A stretch of 64,000 bases of DNA. It comes from Maritimibacter sp. DP1N21-5 (GTDB taxonomy: Bacteria; Pseudomonadota; Alphaproteobacteria; Rhodobacterales; Rhodobacteraceae). Shown in pieces: positions 18,279 to 26,634 of this stretch (the stretch's first letter is position 1; every line of letters starts with the position of its first letter). Location: positions 992,001-1,056,000 of the forward strand of contig NZ_JAHUZF010000006.1 in the NCBI RefSeq assembly GCF_019218295.1, read 5' to 3'. Under the pieces are notes generated by a model. The model was not told the DNA's origin, ran no database searches, and saw only the letters and a list, made by a program, of their open reading frames with translations. A program made the position numbers and the translations under genes.

Positions 18279-19427
18279 TCAGCCCTGGCGCGGGCCGGGC
18301 CGGAGGGCGCCGGAAAAGGCGACGATGACGAGGGCGATGACGGCGACCAGCCCGAACGACAACCGAAGCGAAGTCGCATGGGCCACGAACCCGATCACGG
18401 GTGGGCCCAGAAGCAGCGCGCCGTAGCCCAGCGTGGCCACCGACGCGATGGCCTGACCCGCCGAGACCTCGGGGTCATTGGCCGCGCGCGAGAAGGCCAT
18501 GGGGATGACGGCGGCATATCCCATGCCCATGAGGACGAACCCCGCCAGCGCGACCCAGAGCGACGGGGCGAGGGCGCAGACGAGGTATCCGCTGGCCGCG
18601 AAAGCTCCCGAGAGGTGCGCCATGGTGATAGGTCCGAAGCGGTTGATGAGCCAGTCAACGTTGAGCCGCATCACGACCATCGTCACGGAGAAGACCGTGT
18701 AGGCGAGCGTCGCCTGCGCCTCGCCGACCAACAGCACGTCCCGCAGGAACACCGCGCTCCAGTCTACCGCCGCCCCTTCGCCAAGACCGGCGGCCAGCGC
18801 CATGACGCCGACGAGGATCAACGCGCCCCGAGGCAGGGCGAAGGCGGGCGCGGCGCTGCCGGTCGGACGGACGCGGGACGTCCAGGGGAGCAGGAGAAGG
18901 GGTCCCAGTACGACAGCCGCGATCACGACGACCGCGCCGAAGTGCGGCCAGGTCGGCGCACCAAGGCTCGTCGCGAGATACCCGCCCGCCGCGCCGACCC
19001 CGGCGCCCAGGCTCCACATCGCGTGGAACGACGACATGACGGAGCGGCCCATGTGCCGCTCGACCTCGGTCGCCCAGGAGTTCATCGTCACGTCCATCGC
19101 GCCGTGGCTCATGCCGAAGACGAAGAGCGCCATGCCAAGCGCGAGGGGCGTGCCGGCCAGTCCGACGCAGAGCGTGGTCACGAGGTAGGCGACGGTCAGC
19201 CAGCGCGTGACCCGGACCGCCCCGCGTTGGTCCGCGACGCTTCCCGCGACGGGAAAGGACACCAGCGCCCCGATCCCCATGAAAAGAAGCAAGACTCCCA
19301 GCGCTCCTTCGGTCAGGTCCAGCCGTTCCACATAGGTAGGCACGCGCGACGCCCATGTGCCCAGCAGGACGCCGTTCAAGGCGAAGGCTGCCGCGACGGA
19401 GGTCCAGGGGGGCAAGAGCTTACGCAT
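18279..19427 (-). CDS. MFS transporter (YbjJ-like)
   Basis: A 382-residue major facilitator protein with about twelve helices. The first helices (VAAAFALNGVLLGTWASRVPTYVERLDLTEGALGVLLLFMGIGALVSFPVAG) and FVFGMSHGAMDVTMNSWATEVE resemble the YbjJ/FucP-like group. Its ATG at 19427 overlaps the DeoR gene stop by eight bases, so it is the second gene of a regulator-transporter pair and the regulator probably senses its substrate. Likely solutes are sugars or drugs; unresolved. Confidence 0.88.
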   Translation of the reverse strand: MRKLLPPWTSVAAAFALNGVLLGTWASRVPTYVERLDLTEGALGVLLLFMGIGALVSFPVAGSVADQRGAVRVTRWLTVAYLVTTLCVGLAGTPLALGMALFVFGMSHGAMDVTMNSWATEVERHMGRSVMSSFHAMWSLGAGVGAAGGYLATSLGAPTWPHFGAVVVIAAVVLGPLLLLPWTSRVRPTGSAAPAFALPRGALILVGVMALAAGLGEGAAVDWSAVFLRDVLLVGEAQATLAYTVFSVTMVVMRLNVDWLINRFGPITMAHLSGAFAASGYLVCALAPSLWVALAGFVLMGMGYAAVIPMAFSRAANDPEVSAGQAIASVATLGYGALLLGPPVIGFVAHATSLRLSFGLVAVIALVIVAFSGALRPGPRQG

Positions 19428-20175
19428 GGATCACCTCCATGCCGGCAACGGCGAAGGGATCGGTCACGTCGGCGGTCGCGGTCGTGACGAGGGTGTGAAC
19501 AGCGTCGCAGGGCGCGACCCGGTGGCGAGCGCGGCGGCCCAGCTTGTCCGGTCCTGCGATCATCACTCTCCGATGCGACACGGCAACGAGCGCGCGCTTG
19601 ACGTCGGCTTCGTCGGCATCGTCGGCCCCGAGCCCGAAGGTCGTGTCGAGCGCGCAGACCCCCAGAAAGGCGATGTCGGCGGACACGTCGGAGATGTCGG
19701 CCACGGTGCGGTGGCCCACGCTGATCGCTCCCGCGCCTGACAGGCGCCCCCCGATCAGGTGGACGTCGATTCCCGTCGTCAGACAGGCCAGCGCCACGGC
19801 GGGCGCAGGCGTGACGACGAGCGCGCCGGGCAGGGGTGGCAAGGCCCGGGCGAGGGCGAGCACGCTGGTCCCGCCGTCCATCGCTATGACCATGCCGTCT
19901 TCCACCAAACCCAGCGCCGCACGGGCCATTGCTTCCTGTTGAGGGGAGACATCGGAAAGACGCGCCGCGAACCCCGCCATGGGCCGCGCCACCGGCATCG
20001 CGCCGCCGCGTATGCAGCGCGCAAGCCCCTGTTTTTCCAGGGCCTTCAGATCGCGTCGGACGGTATCGACCGACACATCCCATTCTTCGGCCAACCCGGC
20101 GATATCCAGCGTTTCTCCACCTTCGAGGCGCTTGCGGAGCCGTGATTTTCTGTCTTCGGGCAGAGATTTGGACAT
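19420..20175 (-). CDS. DeoR/GlpR-family transcriptional regulator
   Basis: A 251-residue DeoR-type repressor with an N-terminal helix-turn-helix (IAGLAEEWDVSVDTVRRDLKALEKQGLARCIRGGAM) and a C-terminal sugar-phosphate sensing domain (IAMDGGTSVLALARAL, DIAFLGVCALDTTFG). DeoR proteins usually repress sugar catabolism and bind phosphorylated sugars. It is divergent from the MttB-like gene and coupled to the downstream MFS gene. The small hairpin at 20219-20231 lies in its promoter region and could be its operator. Confidence 0.9.
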   Translation of the reverse strand: MSKSLPEDRKSRLRKRLEGGETLDIAGLAEEWDVSVDTVRRDLKALEKQGLARCIRGGAMPVARPMAGFAARLSDVSPQQEAMARAALGLVEDGMVIAMDGGTSVLALARALPPLPGALVVTPAPAVALACLTTGIDVHLIGGRLSGAGAISVGHRTVADISDVSADIAFLGVCALDTTFGLGADDADEADVKRALVAVSHRRVMIAGPDKLGRRARHRVAPCDAVHTLVTTATADVTDPFAVAGMEVIHA

Positions 20176-20218
20176 GCTGATCTCGGGACAGGGAGTTGCT
20201 TGCTATTGCCGCTTTCTG

Positions 20219-20237
20219 CCGCATTTTGCGGTTTTTT
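20219..20237 (+). promoter_or_regulatory. Short dyad with T-run between deoR and the mttB-like gene
   Basis: CCGCA (20219-20223), three T, TGCGG (20227-20231), followed by six T. On the plus strand it has the form of a weak intrinsic terminator, but no plus-strand gene precedes it. Its place 44 bases upstream of the deoR start also suits an operator. Undecided. Confidence 0.3.
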
Positions 20238-20387
20238 GCAATGCACGATCCCCGAAGGGTCGGTTGAGCCGCGCAGGCTTATGTTGCCATCGTGCAATTG
20301 GTCGTTTTCAAACGCCAAATGTCGCAATCTCTTGTCTGCCGGGGTGCGCGGCCCGCTATCAACGGGATAAGGCAACCGGAGGACACC

Positions 20388-21947
20388 ATGGCCGACGAAA
20401 CGATCGAAATGGGCGCGCGTCGCCGGGCCCGTGGCAGCGGGGGCGGCGCCGCGCGTCGCGCCGAACGCACGACGAGACGCATCGAGCTTGTCCCGATCCT
20501 CGAGCGAATGACGCCGACCATCGACATCCTCCACGACGAGGCGATCGAGATCATCGAACGCAATGCGGAAACGATTCTCGAAGAAATCGGCGTGAACTTC
20601 ACCGAAAACCCGGCCGCACTGCAGCGTTGGCGCGACGCGGGCGCGGACGTTCGCGGCGAACGGGTCCACATTCCTCGTGGCCTCGCCCGCGAATTGTGCA
20701 AAACCGCGCCGTCGGAATACACCCATCACGCCCGCAATCCCGAGCGTTCGGTCAAGGTCGGCGGCAACAACCTTGTCTTGGCCCCGGTCTATGGCCCGCC
20801 CTTCGTGCGCGACATCGACGGTGGCCGTCGCTATGCGACGATCGAGGATTTCCGCAATTTCGTGAAGCTCGGCTACATGTCGAAATGGCTGCACCTCTCG
20901 GGCGGCACGGTCTGCGAACCGACGGACGTTCCGGTGAACAAGCGCCACTTCGACATGCTTCACGCCCATATCACCCTGTCCGACAAACCCTACATGGGTG
21001 CTGTCACCGACCGGGAATGGGCGCGCGACAGCGTCAACATGTCCAAGATCGTCTTCGGCGATGATTTCGTGGACCAGAACGCCGTGATGACCTCGCTCAT
21101 CAACATCAACTCGCCGCTCAGTTTCGACCTGACCATGATGGGCGCGCTCGAGGAATACGCTGCCGCAGGTCAGGCCGCGATCATTTCGCCCTTCATCGTC
21201 GGCGGTGCCATGGCGCCGGTGTCGGTGGCGGGCACGCTGACGCAGGTCTATGCGGAAGTCATGGCGGGGGTCGCCTACTCCCAGCTCGTGCGCAAAGGCG
21301 CGCCGGTGATCTTCGGGGCCTTCGTGACCTCGATCGACATGAACTCGGGCGCACCGACTTTCGGCACGCCGGAGGCCGCGCATATCACTTATGGTGTCGG
21401 CCAGCTGGCCCGGCGGATGGGGCTTCCCTATCGGTCGGCGGGTGGTTTCACCGGCTCCAAGATCCCGGACGCACAGGCCGGTTACGAAAGCGCCAACAGC
21501 CTCAATGCCGGGCTCAACGCCGGGGTGAACTTCATGCTTCACGCCTGTGGCTGGCTTGAAGGCGGTCTTGTGTCCTCCTACGAGAAATTCGTGATGGATG
21601 CCGACCAGCTTGGCGTTCTGCACCGTATGGCGCGGGGGGTGTCCATCGACGAGGAAGCTCAGGCCATGGACGCGATCCGCGAAGTGGGTCCGGGCGGGCA
21701 TTACCTTGGCTGTGCGCACACCCAGCGCCACTTCAAGGAAGCTTTCTGGCGCACCGAGGTGCTCGACTACAAGCCCTTCGAGACATGGGACGAGGAAGGC
21801 GCGCGTGACACCGTCACGCTGGCCAATGCCAAGGTCAAATCCATGCTCGAAAGCTACGAGGCGCCGGCGCTCGACCCTGCCATCCGGGAGGCGCTCGACG
21901 CCTATATCGCGCGGCGCAAGGCCGAGATGCCGGACGCTTATACCTGA
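20388..21947 (+). CDS. Trimethylamine methyltransferase (MttB) family protein, non-pyrrolysine
   Basis: A 519-residue COG5598/MttB-family protein. The alpha/beta barrel carries family features: HDEAIEIIERNAETILEEIGV near the N-terminus, LSGGTVCEPTDVPVN, and GGAMAPVSVAGTLTQVYAEVMAGVAYSQL. True trimethylamine methyltransferases have an in-frame UAG read as pyrrolysine; here the frame is uninterrupted, so it belongs to the non-Pyl branch, whose members demethylate quaternary amines such as glycine betaine or carnitine. The usual corrinoid protein (MttC) and activating genes are not nearby. CGGAGGA precedes the ATG at 20388. The basic, Gly-rich N-terminus (GARRRARGSGGGAARRAER) is probably disordered. 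Confidence 0.88.
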   Translation: MADETIEMGARRRARGSGGGAARRAERTTRRIELVPILERMTPTIDILHDEAIEIIERNAETILEEIGVNFTENPAALQRWRDAGADVRGERVHIPRGLARELCKTAPSEYTHHARNPERSVKVGGNNLVLAPVYGPPFVRDIDGGRRYATIEDFRNFVKLGYMSKWLHLSGGTVCEPTDVPVNKRHFDMLHAHITLSDKPYMGAVTDREWARDSVNMSKIVFGDDFVDQNAVMTSLININSPLSFDLTMMGALEEYAAAGQAAIISPFIVGGAMAPVSVAGTLTQVYAEVMAGVAYSQLVRKGAPVIFGAFVTSIDMNSGAPTFGTPEAAHITYGVGQLARRMGLPYRSAGGFTGSKIPDAQAGYESANSLNAGLNAGVNFMLHACGWLEGGLVSSYEKFVMDADQLGVLHRMARGVSIDEEAQAMDAIREVGPGGHYLGCAHTQRHFKEAFWRTEVLDYKPFETWDEEGARDTVTLANAKVKSMLESYEAPALDPAIREALDAYIARRKAEMPDAYT

Positions 21948-21983
21948 CTCGCGGTCGCGGATACGACACAGGTCCGGCGTCCG

Positions 21984-22283
21984 TCATGGAGCGAAAACGC
22001 CGGCCAGCCGCCCCTCGGCGATCAGGGCGACGAGAAGCGCGACATGGCGTGCCGGCCGATAGGTCGTGACGCCGTCGCGCCTGTCGCGATCTTCTTTCGC
22101 TTCCTCCTCCGCCAGACGGAGCATTGCATCCCCCGGGGGCGGCAAAGCGGCCTGTCCGATCACATGGGGCAGGTCGCGGTCCCTGTCGTAGGTGCCAAGC
22201 CTCACACGCGCCGTTTCGATCAGGAGCCTCGGCCGGAAAAGGGCAGGGGTTTGGGCTTTGGAACTTTCCTGAGTGGCAGTCAA
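21984..22283 (-). CDS. DUF6477-type small protein
   Basis: About 100 residues, with the pattern FRPRLLIETARVRLGTYDRDRDLPHV, then YRPARHVALLVALIAEGRL, which I associate with DUF6477 proteins of Rhodobacteraceae. GGAGG sits five bases before a TTG at 22283, which I take as start; an ATG at 22295 is the alternative. It is divergent from the DUF6456 gene and convergent with the MttB-like gene. No catalytic residues or membrane segments are visible; function unknown. Confidence 0.65.
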   Translation of the reverse strand: MTATQESSKAQTPALFRPRLLIETARVRLGTYDRDRDLPHVIGQAALPPPGDAMLRLAEEEAKEDRDRRDGVTTYRPARHVALLVALIAEGRLAGVFAP

Positions 22284-22521
22284 ATCAACCTCCATCGGCT
22301 ATGATTCGCCTCCAGATTGCACAACCTAAGCGGGTGTTGCGGAGGTGGTCGGAGCACCGCGCGCATTGATAGCGTCTGGTTAACAAACTGTTTCCATTGT
22401 GTTTATAGAGCATTCGGATGAGCCAATGTTGCAATTGGTACAGAGCATTGCACAAACCGAACGACTCGCCTTAAAGTTGTTTTCACCTTCGGGGGGAAAC
22501 GTTTCGACACAGGAGGGTCCC

Positions 22522-23658
22522 ATGCCCAAAGATGCGGATTTCCACGGTGGCGACGGCCGGCAAATGCCGGCGCTGTCTCCCGTCTGGGTGCCGGATCGCG
22601 TGGTAACCTATCTGGCGCATGTGGAAGGCGGGACGAGCCTCAGGGCGCTCGCCGAGCGGGACGGATGCCACGCTTCGACCGTGATGCGGAAAGTGCGGCG
22701 GACCGAAGGCCAGCGTGACGATCCCCTCACGGATCGGGCGCTCAATTCCCTTGGTGCAAAATGGCGAAACGGGGCCGGCAACGGTCATCCCTCCCTCAAG
22801 ACAGAGGGCCGGACCTTGTCCCAACGCACCACGGACCTGGATGACGAAAAACTGGACCGCGACATGCGCCGTTCCCTGCGCGCGCTGGCCGATCCGGGGG
22901 CGATGCTGGTGATTGCGGAGGGGGTCGAGGATGCGGCTGTCCTGGGCCGCGCCGCCGATGACCCCGACCGGCCTGTGCGCAAGGCCGTGGTGCCGCGCGA
23001 AGTCGCCGAGCTGCTTGCGCTCAACGAATGGATATCGGGGGAGGTCAGCGGTCGTCTGTCGCGCTACCGGATCACTCCCTCGGGGCGGACGAAACTCCAG
23101 CACCTGATCGCGGAAGAGGAAACGCGGCGCGCCGACGGCCTCGAGGCGATGGATCGCTCAAAGCCGCGCCCGCCGGGGCAGACGCGCGGTCGCAGCGTGG
23201 GGGCCGAACCGCCTTTGCGTGTGCTCGCCCGACGCAAGCGGTCCTGCGGGGAGCCGTTTCTCGACCGGCCCATGACGCAGGCGGCCGAGCGGTTTCGCGA
23301 AAGCTATGAAATCGCGCGGGCAGGGGGCGCGATCGGGGACGACATTGGGCGGTTGCTGTCAGGCGGCTACCAGTCCGTGGCGCCGAACGCGGCCTCGCCG
23401 GGCAGGGGGGCCTTGGTCATGAAAACCCCTCGCCACATCGTCGCCCATGAAAGCCTGCATCGCGCCCTCGCGGCTCTTGGACCGGAGCTTGCCGAGACCG
23501 TCATTCTGTCTTGCTGCCATGAGGACGGGATGGAGGCGATCGAGGAGAAGCTCGACTATCCCGCGCGCTCGGGCAAGATCGTCCTGCGGATCGCGCTCGG
23601 CACGCTCGCCCGTCACTACGCCGCCGTGGGTGATGAAGGACAGGACCTGATCTATTGA
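22522..23658 (+). CDS. DUF6456 helix-turn-helix protein
   Basis: A 378-residue protein with an N-terminal helix-turn-helix (VVTYLAHVEGGTSLRALAERDGCHASTVMRKVRRTE, about residues 28-63), a charged variable middle, and a C-terminal domain (VAHESLHRALAALGPELAETVILSCC, then LDYPARSGKIVLRIALGTLARHY) that matches DUF6456 as I know it. This layout suggests a DNA-binding regulator restricted to the Rhodobacterales. AGGAGGGTCCC precedes the ATG at 22522. The 226-base divergent region upstream has AT-rich stretches, so a real promoter is likely. Target unknown. Confidence 0.8.
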   Translation: MPKDADFHGGDGRQMPALSPVWVPDRVVTYLAHVEGGTSLRALAERDGCHASTVMRKVRRTEGQRDDPLTDRALNSLGAKWRNGAGNGHPSLKTEGRTLSQRTTDLDDEKLDRDMRRSLRALADPGAMLVIAEGVEDAAVLGRAADDPDRPVRKAVVPREVAELLALNEWISGEVSGRLSRYRITPSGRTKLQHLIAEEETRRADGLEAMDRSKPRPPGQTRGRSVGAEPPLRVLARRKRSCGEPFLDRPMTQAAERFRESYEIARAGGAIGDDIGRLLSGGYQSVAPNAASPGRGALVMKTPRHIVAHESLHRALAALGPELAETVILSCCHEDGMEAIEEKLDYPARSGKIVLRIALGTLARHYAAVGDEGQDLIY

Positions 23659-23671
23659 CCGATGTGGGCGG

Positions 23672-24076
23672 TCAGCTTGCCATGGAAAAGGCGCCGGAGC
23701 CGACAAGGACGACGTCGAAGTCGATGTCGGGAAAGGATGCGCGCACCTCGCGGCGCACCATCTCCGGTCGCGGCAGCTGAGGCGTCAGCGCGCGGTATCG
23801 GCCACGATATCCCGCCTGCGCCAGTCTGTGCGCCACTTCGAGGCAGTCGAACTGGCTGGTCACGAGCGGGGAAATCACCACATCCGGTTCGAACTGCGCG
23901 AGCACATCCGGGCAAAGCTCCGAAAAGCTGAGAAAACGGGTGTCCGGTATGACCGCCACACCATCGCCCGGATGGTGATGTGCAGGGCCAATCGCCAGAA
24001 CCCTGAGCCCCGCAGTCCGGGGTTTCACAGCGGTCGGCGCCTTGAGCGCCGCCGAATTTCGTCGAACTTCTACCAT
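23672..24076 (-). CDS. Conserved hypothetical protein, about 134 aa
   Basis: A soluble protein of about 134 residues with the core RVLAIGPAHHHPGDGVAVIP, then FEPDVVISPLVTSQFDCLEVAHRLAQAGYRGRYRALT and a C-terminal VRREVRASFPDIDFDVV. The alternating strand-helix order resembles a response-regulator-like Rossmann fold, and GRYRALT stands where receivers have their switch Thr/Ser, but no phosphoacceptor Asp is evident. The start is uncertain: an ATG at 24076 preceded by GGGGATCGG is chosen; 24157 is possible. It is convergent with the DUF6456 gene and divergent from phoR. Confidence 0.65.
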   Translation of the reverse strand: MVEVRRNSAALKAPTAVKPRTAGLRVLAIGPAHHHPGDGVAVIPDTRFLSFSELCPDVLAQFEPDVVISPLVTSQFDCLEVAHRLAQAGYRGRYRALTPQLPRPEMVRREVRASFPDIDFDVVLVGSGAFSMAS

Positions 24077-24297
24077 TCCGATCCCCAGACGAGATATCTC
24101 TGCTTGGTTCGGTCCGGATCCGACGGTCACGCCGTTTGGTGATAGTGGATAAACCATTTTTTGCAAAGAATAGTTTTCCCCTGCGGCAAGCGACATTTCG
24201 GCACGGTGTGTTTCGCGACGGGGCTTTACACGCTCGGACCTTCGACACACTCTCCGCCGCAAAAAGCGCGTTCCCCGGGGTAGCGAAAGAGGCGTCC

Positions 24298-25320
24298 ATG
24301 ACCGTTGAAACCCTCGTCAAGGCCCTGCCTATCCCCTGTGCGGTGATCGACCGTTCGATGCGTGTAACCGTTCTGAACGATGGCGCATCCGCGCTCTTCG
24401 GGCGCGAAACGTTGGGGAGGCCCGCTGCCGCAGTCTTTCGCCAGCCCGCGCTTCTCGATCCCATCGAACGGGCCATGGCGACGGGCTCTGCGGGCACAGG
24501 CAAGCATCTCGCCGTGGCCGCGAACCAGCGGGAGCGCGTCTTCGAAGTGAGGATCGCGCCCTACGAAGGCGGGCTGGTGCTGTCGTTTCAGGATCAGACC
24601 GCGACTGCGGAGGCGGGGGAAAGGCGTTCGGAATTCGTGGCCAACGTGAGCCACGAACTGCGCACGCCGTTGACCGCGATTTCCGGCTTCATCGAGACCC
24701 TGCGCGGCCCGGCCCGCGATGACGCCGTGGCGCGCGACCAGTTTCTCGAGATCATGGAACGTGAAGCGCGACGGATGAACCGGCTCGTGGACGACCTCCT
24801 GTCTCTGGCCAAGGTCGAGGACCTCGAACGGCTGCGCCCGACCGAGGACGAAGACATCGCCGAACTGGTCGAAAGCGCCGCACGCTCGCTTCGGGGGCTT
24901 GCCGCGGAGAAAGGTGTCGAACTGACCGTGAAAGGGGCCGAAACGCCCGTATTCCTGCCCGCCGACGCCGACCAGATGACCCAGGTCTTCACCAATCTGA
25001 TCGAGAACGCGATCAAATACGGCGGCAGCGGCGGCATCGTCACCGTCAGCGTCGAAACGGTGGACAGCGATCCACGTCTGCGGGGGCCCGGGATCATCGT
25101 GACGGTGGCCGACCGGGGCGAAGGCATCGACGAGCGTCATCTCGGGCGGCTGACGGAACGGTTCTACCGAATCGACAGCCACCGGTCGCGCGGCATGGGC
25201 GGCACCGGGCTCGGGCTTGCCATCGTGAAGCACATCGTCAACCGGCATCGCGGGCGGCTCCGGATCGAGAGCAAGGTGGGGCAGGGCAGCCGTTTCAGCG
25301 TTCTCTTGCCCAAGAGCTGA
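24298..25320 (+). CDS. phoR: PhoR-type phosphate sensor histidine kinase, no membrane segment
   Basis: A 340-residue kinase: PAS-like domain at about 1-105 (LPIPCAVIDRSMRVTVLNDGASALFG), HisKA with the phospho-His in FVANVSHELRTPLTAISGF, and HATPase with NLIENAIKYG, VADRGEGID and GGTGLGLAIVKHIV. Position upstream of pstSCAB-phoU-phoB identifies it as PhoR, which phosphorylates PhoB when phosphate is scarce. I chose ATG 24298 after AAAGAGG; a further 54 in-frame codons upstream contain no hydrophobic helix either. So, unlike E. coli PhoR, the protein appears soluble and may sense phosphate only through the Pst/PhoU complex. Confidence 0.9.
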   Translation: MTVETLVKALPIPCAVIDRSMRVTVLNDGASALFGRETLGRPAAAVFRQPALLDPIERAMATGSAGTGKHLAVAANQRERVFEVRIAPYEGGLVLSFQDQTATAEAGERRSEFVANVSHELRTPLTAISGFIETLRGPARDDAVARDQFLEIMEREARRMNRLVDDLLSLAKVEDLERLRPTEDEDIAELVESAARSLRGLAAEKGVELTVKGAETPVFLPADADQMTQVFTNLIENAIKYGGSGGIVTVSVETVDSDPRLRGPGIIVTVADRGEGIDERHLGRLTERFYRIDSHRSRGMGGTGLGLAIVKHIVNRHRGRLRIESKVGQGSRFSVLLPKS

Positions 25321-25349
25321 CGTGTCGCGGCCCGTCATTTTGAGAAGCT

Positions 25350-25365
25350 TTACAGAACTGTTACA
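25350..25365 (+). promoter_or_regulatory. Pho-box-like direct repeat upstream of pstS
   Basis: TTACA occurs at 25350-25354 and again at 25361-25365, one helical turn (11 bases) apart, inside CTTTACAGAACTGTTACA. PhoB boxes are direct repeats of a CTGTCAT-like heptamer with the same 11-base period. It lies 100 bases before the pstS start in a 145-base gap. The match to the consensus is partial, but position and period fit. Confidence 0.55.
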
Positions 25366-25465
25366 AATTCGTCGCAAAACCATCGTGGACTCACCTTAGG
25401 CCCCAGCCTCAGGACAGCGCGGGAAACCCCGTGCTCCTGACGCAGAACCGAAACAGGAGAAACTG

Positions 25466-26497
25466 ATGTCTTTTGCGAAACTGACCGCCTCGACCCTGGC
25501 GATCGCCGCCGCCACCACCGGAATGGCCGTTGCCCGTGATCAGGTCCAGGTGGCCGGGTCCTCCACCGTGCTTCCCTATGCCTCGATCGTCGCCGAAGCC
25601 TTCGGCGAAAACTTCGACTTCCCGACCCCGGTCGTGGAATCGGGCGGCTCCTCGGCCGGTCTCAAGCGCTTCTGCGAAGGCGTGGGCGAGAACACCATCG
25701 ACATCGCCAATGCTTCGCGCGCCATCAAGGACAGCGAAGTCGAAGCCTGTGCCGCCGCCGGCGTGACCGACATCATCGAAGTGCGCATCGGCTATGACGG
25801 CATCGTCTTCGCCAGCCAGATCGACGGCCCGGCCTTCACCGCCTTCGAAGCCGCCGACCTCTACAACGCGCTGGCCGAGCAGGTCGTCGTTGACGGCGCG
25901 CTCGTCGACAACCCCTATACCACCTGGAACGAGTTCAACGCCGACCTCCCGGACGCCGAAATCGCGGCCTTCATCCCCGGCACCAAGCACGGCACCCGTG
26001 AAGTCTTCGAAGAGAAAGTCCTCCTGCAGGGCTGTGAAGACACCGGCGCAATGGAAGCCATGATCGCCTCCGGCATGTCCGAAGACGACGCCGAGGGCGC
26101 CTGCATGGCGGTCCGCACCGATGGCAAGTCGGTCGACATCGACGGCGACTACACCGAGACGCTCGCCCGCATCGACGCGACCCCGAACGGGATCGGCGTG
26201 TTCGGCCTCGCCTTCTACGAAAACAATACCGACAAGCTGAAGACCGCGACCATGGGCGGTGTGGAAGCCACGACCGAGACCATCGCCGCTGGCGACTACC
26301 CGGTGTCGCGTCCGCTCTATTTCTACATCAAGAAGGCCCACATCGGCGTGATCCCTGGCCTGAAGGAATTCGCCGAGTTCTTCGTGGCTGACGAAATCGC
26401 CGGTCCGTCGGGCCCGCTCGCCCAATATGGCCTGGTGTCGGATCCCGAGCTGGCGTCGACCCAGTCGATGATCGCGAACGAAGAGACGATGAACTAA
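25466..26497 (+). CDS. pstS: PstS, periplasmic phosphate-binding protein
   Basis: A 343-residue phosphate-binding protein of the high-affinity Pst system, with an N-terminal signal peptide (LTASTLAIAAATTGMAVA, cleavage near AVA-RD). Phosphate-ligand loops are visible: GSSTVLPY near residues 31-38, ESGGSSAGLKRFCEG, and FIPGTKHGTREVFEEKV. This is the long-form PstS seen with long PstC/PstA. AACAGGAGAAACTG gives a good ribosome site. It is separated from pstC by 137 bases holding a strong hairpin. Confidence 0.95.
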   Translation: MSFAKLTASTLAIAAATTGMAVARDQVQVAGSSTVLPYASIVAEAFGENFDFPTPVVESGGSSAGLKRFCEGVGENTIDIANASRAIKDSEVEACAAAGVTDIIEVRIGYDGIVFASQIDGPAFTAFEAADLYNALAEQVVVDGALVDNPYTTWNEFNADLPDAEIAAFIPGTKHGTREVFEEKVLLQGCEDTGAMEAMIASGMSEDDAEGACMAVRTDGKSVDIDGDYTETLARIDATPNGIGVFGLAFYENNTDKLKTATMGGVEATTETIAAGDYPVSRPLYFYIKKAHIGVIPGLKEFAEFFVADEIAGPSGPLAQYGLVSDPELASTQSMIANEETMN

Positions 26498-26521
26498 GGT
26501 TCGGCGTTTCTAGAAAGGGTC

Positions 26522-26547
26522 TGGCGCGGGACGGAAGTCTCGCGCCA
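26522..26547 (+). terminator. Intercistronic hairpin between pstS and pstC
   Basis: TGGCGCGGGAC (26522-26532) pairs with GTCTCGCGCCA (26537-26547) around a GGAA tetraloop: 11 bp with one G-U. There is no following T-run. Hairpins at this place commonly protect the binding-protein message or partially stop transcription, so PstS is made in excess over the permease. Confidence 0.65.
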
Positions 26548-26634
26548 AACCTTCCCCGCGGGGACGATCTCCGCGACTGACATCCCAAGACAGGCCGAGG
26601 GAGCCCTTCCCGAAGCCCTCAAGCCGGAAAGCCG

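Noticed and set aside
18228..18287. Inverted repeat CAGGGCTGA / TCAGCCCTG between guaA and the MFS gene
   Set aside because: The 42-base loop is too long for a convincing terminator and one arm lies in the MFS coding end; probably chance.
20388..21947. Pyrrolysine codon in the MttB-like gene
   Set aside because: No in-frame TAG interrupts the 519-codon frame.
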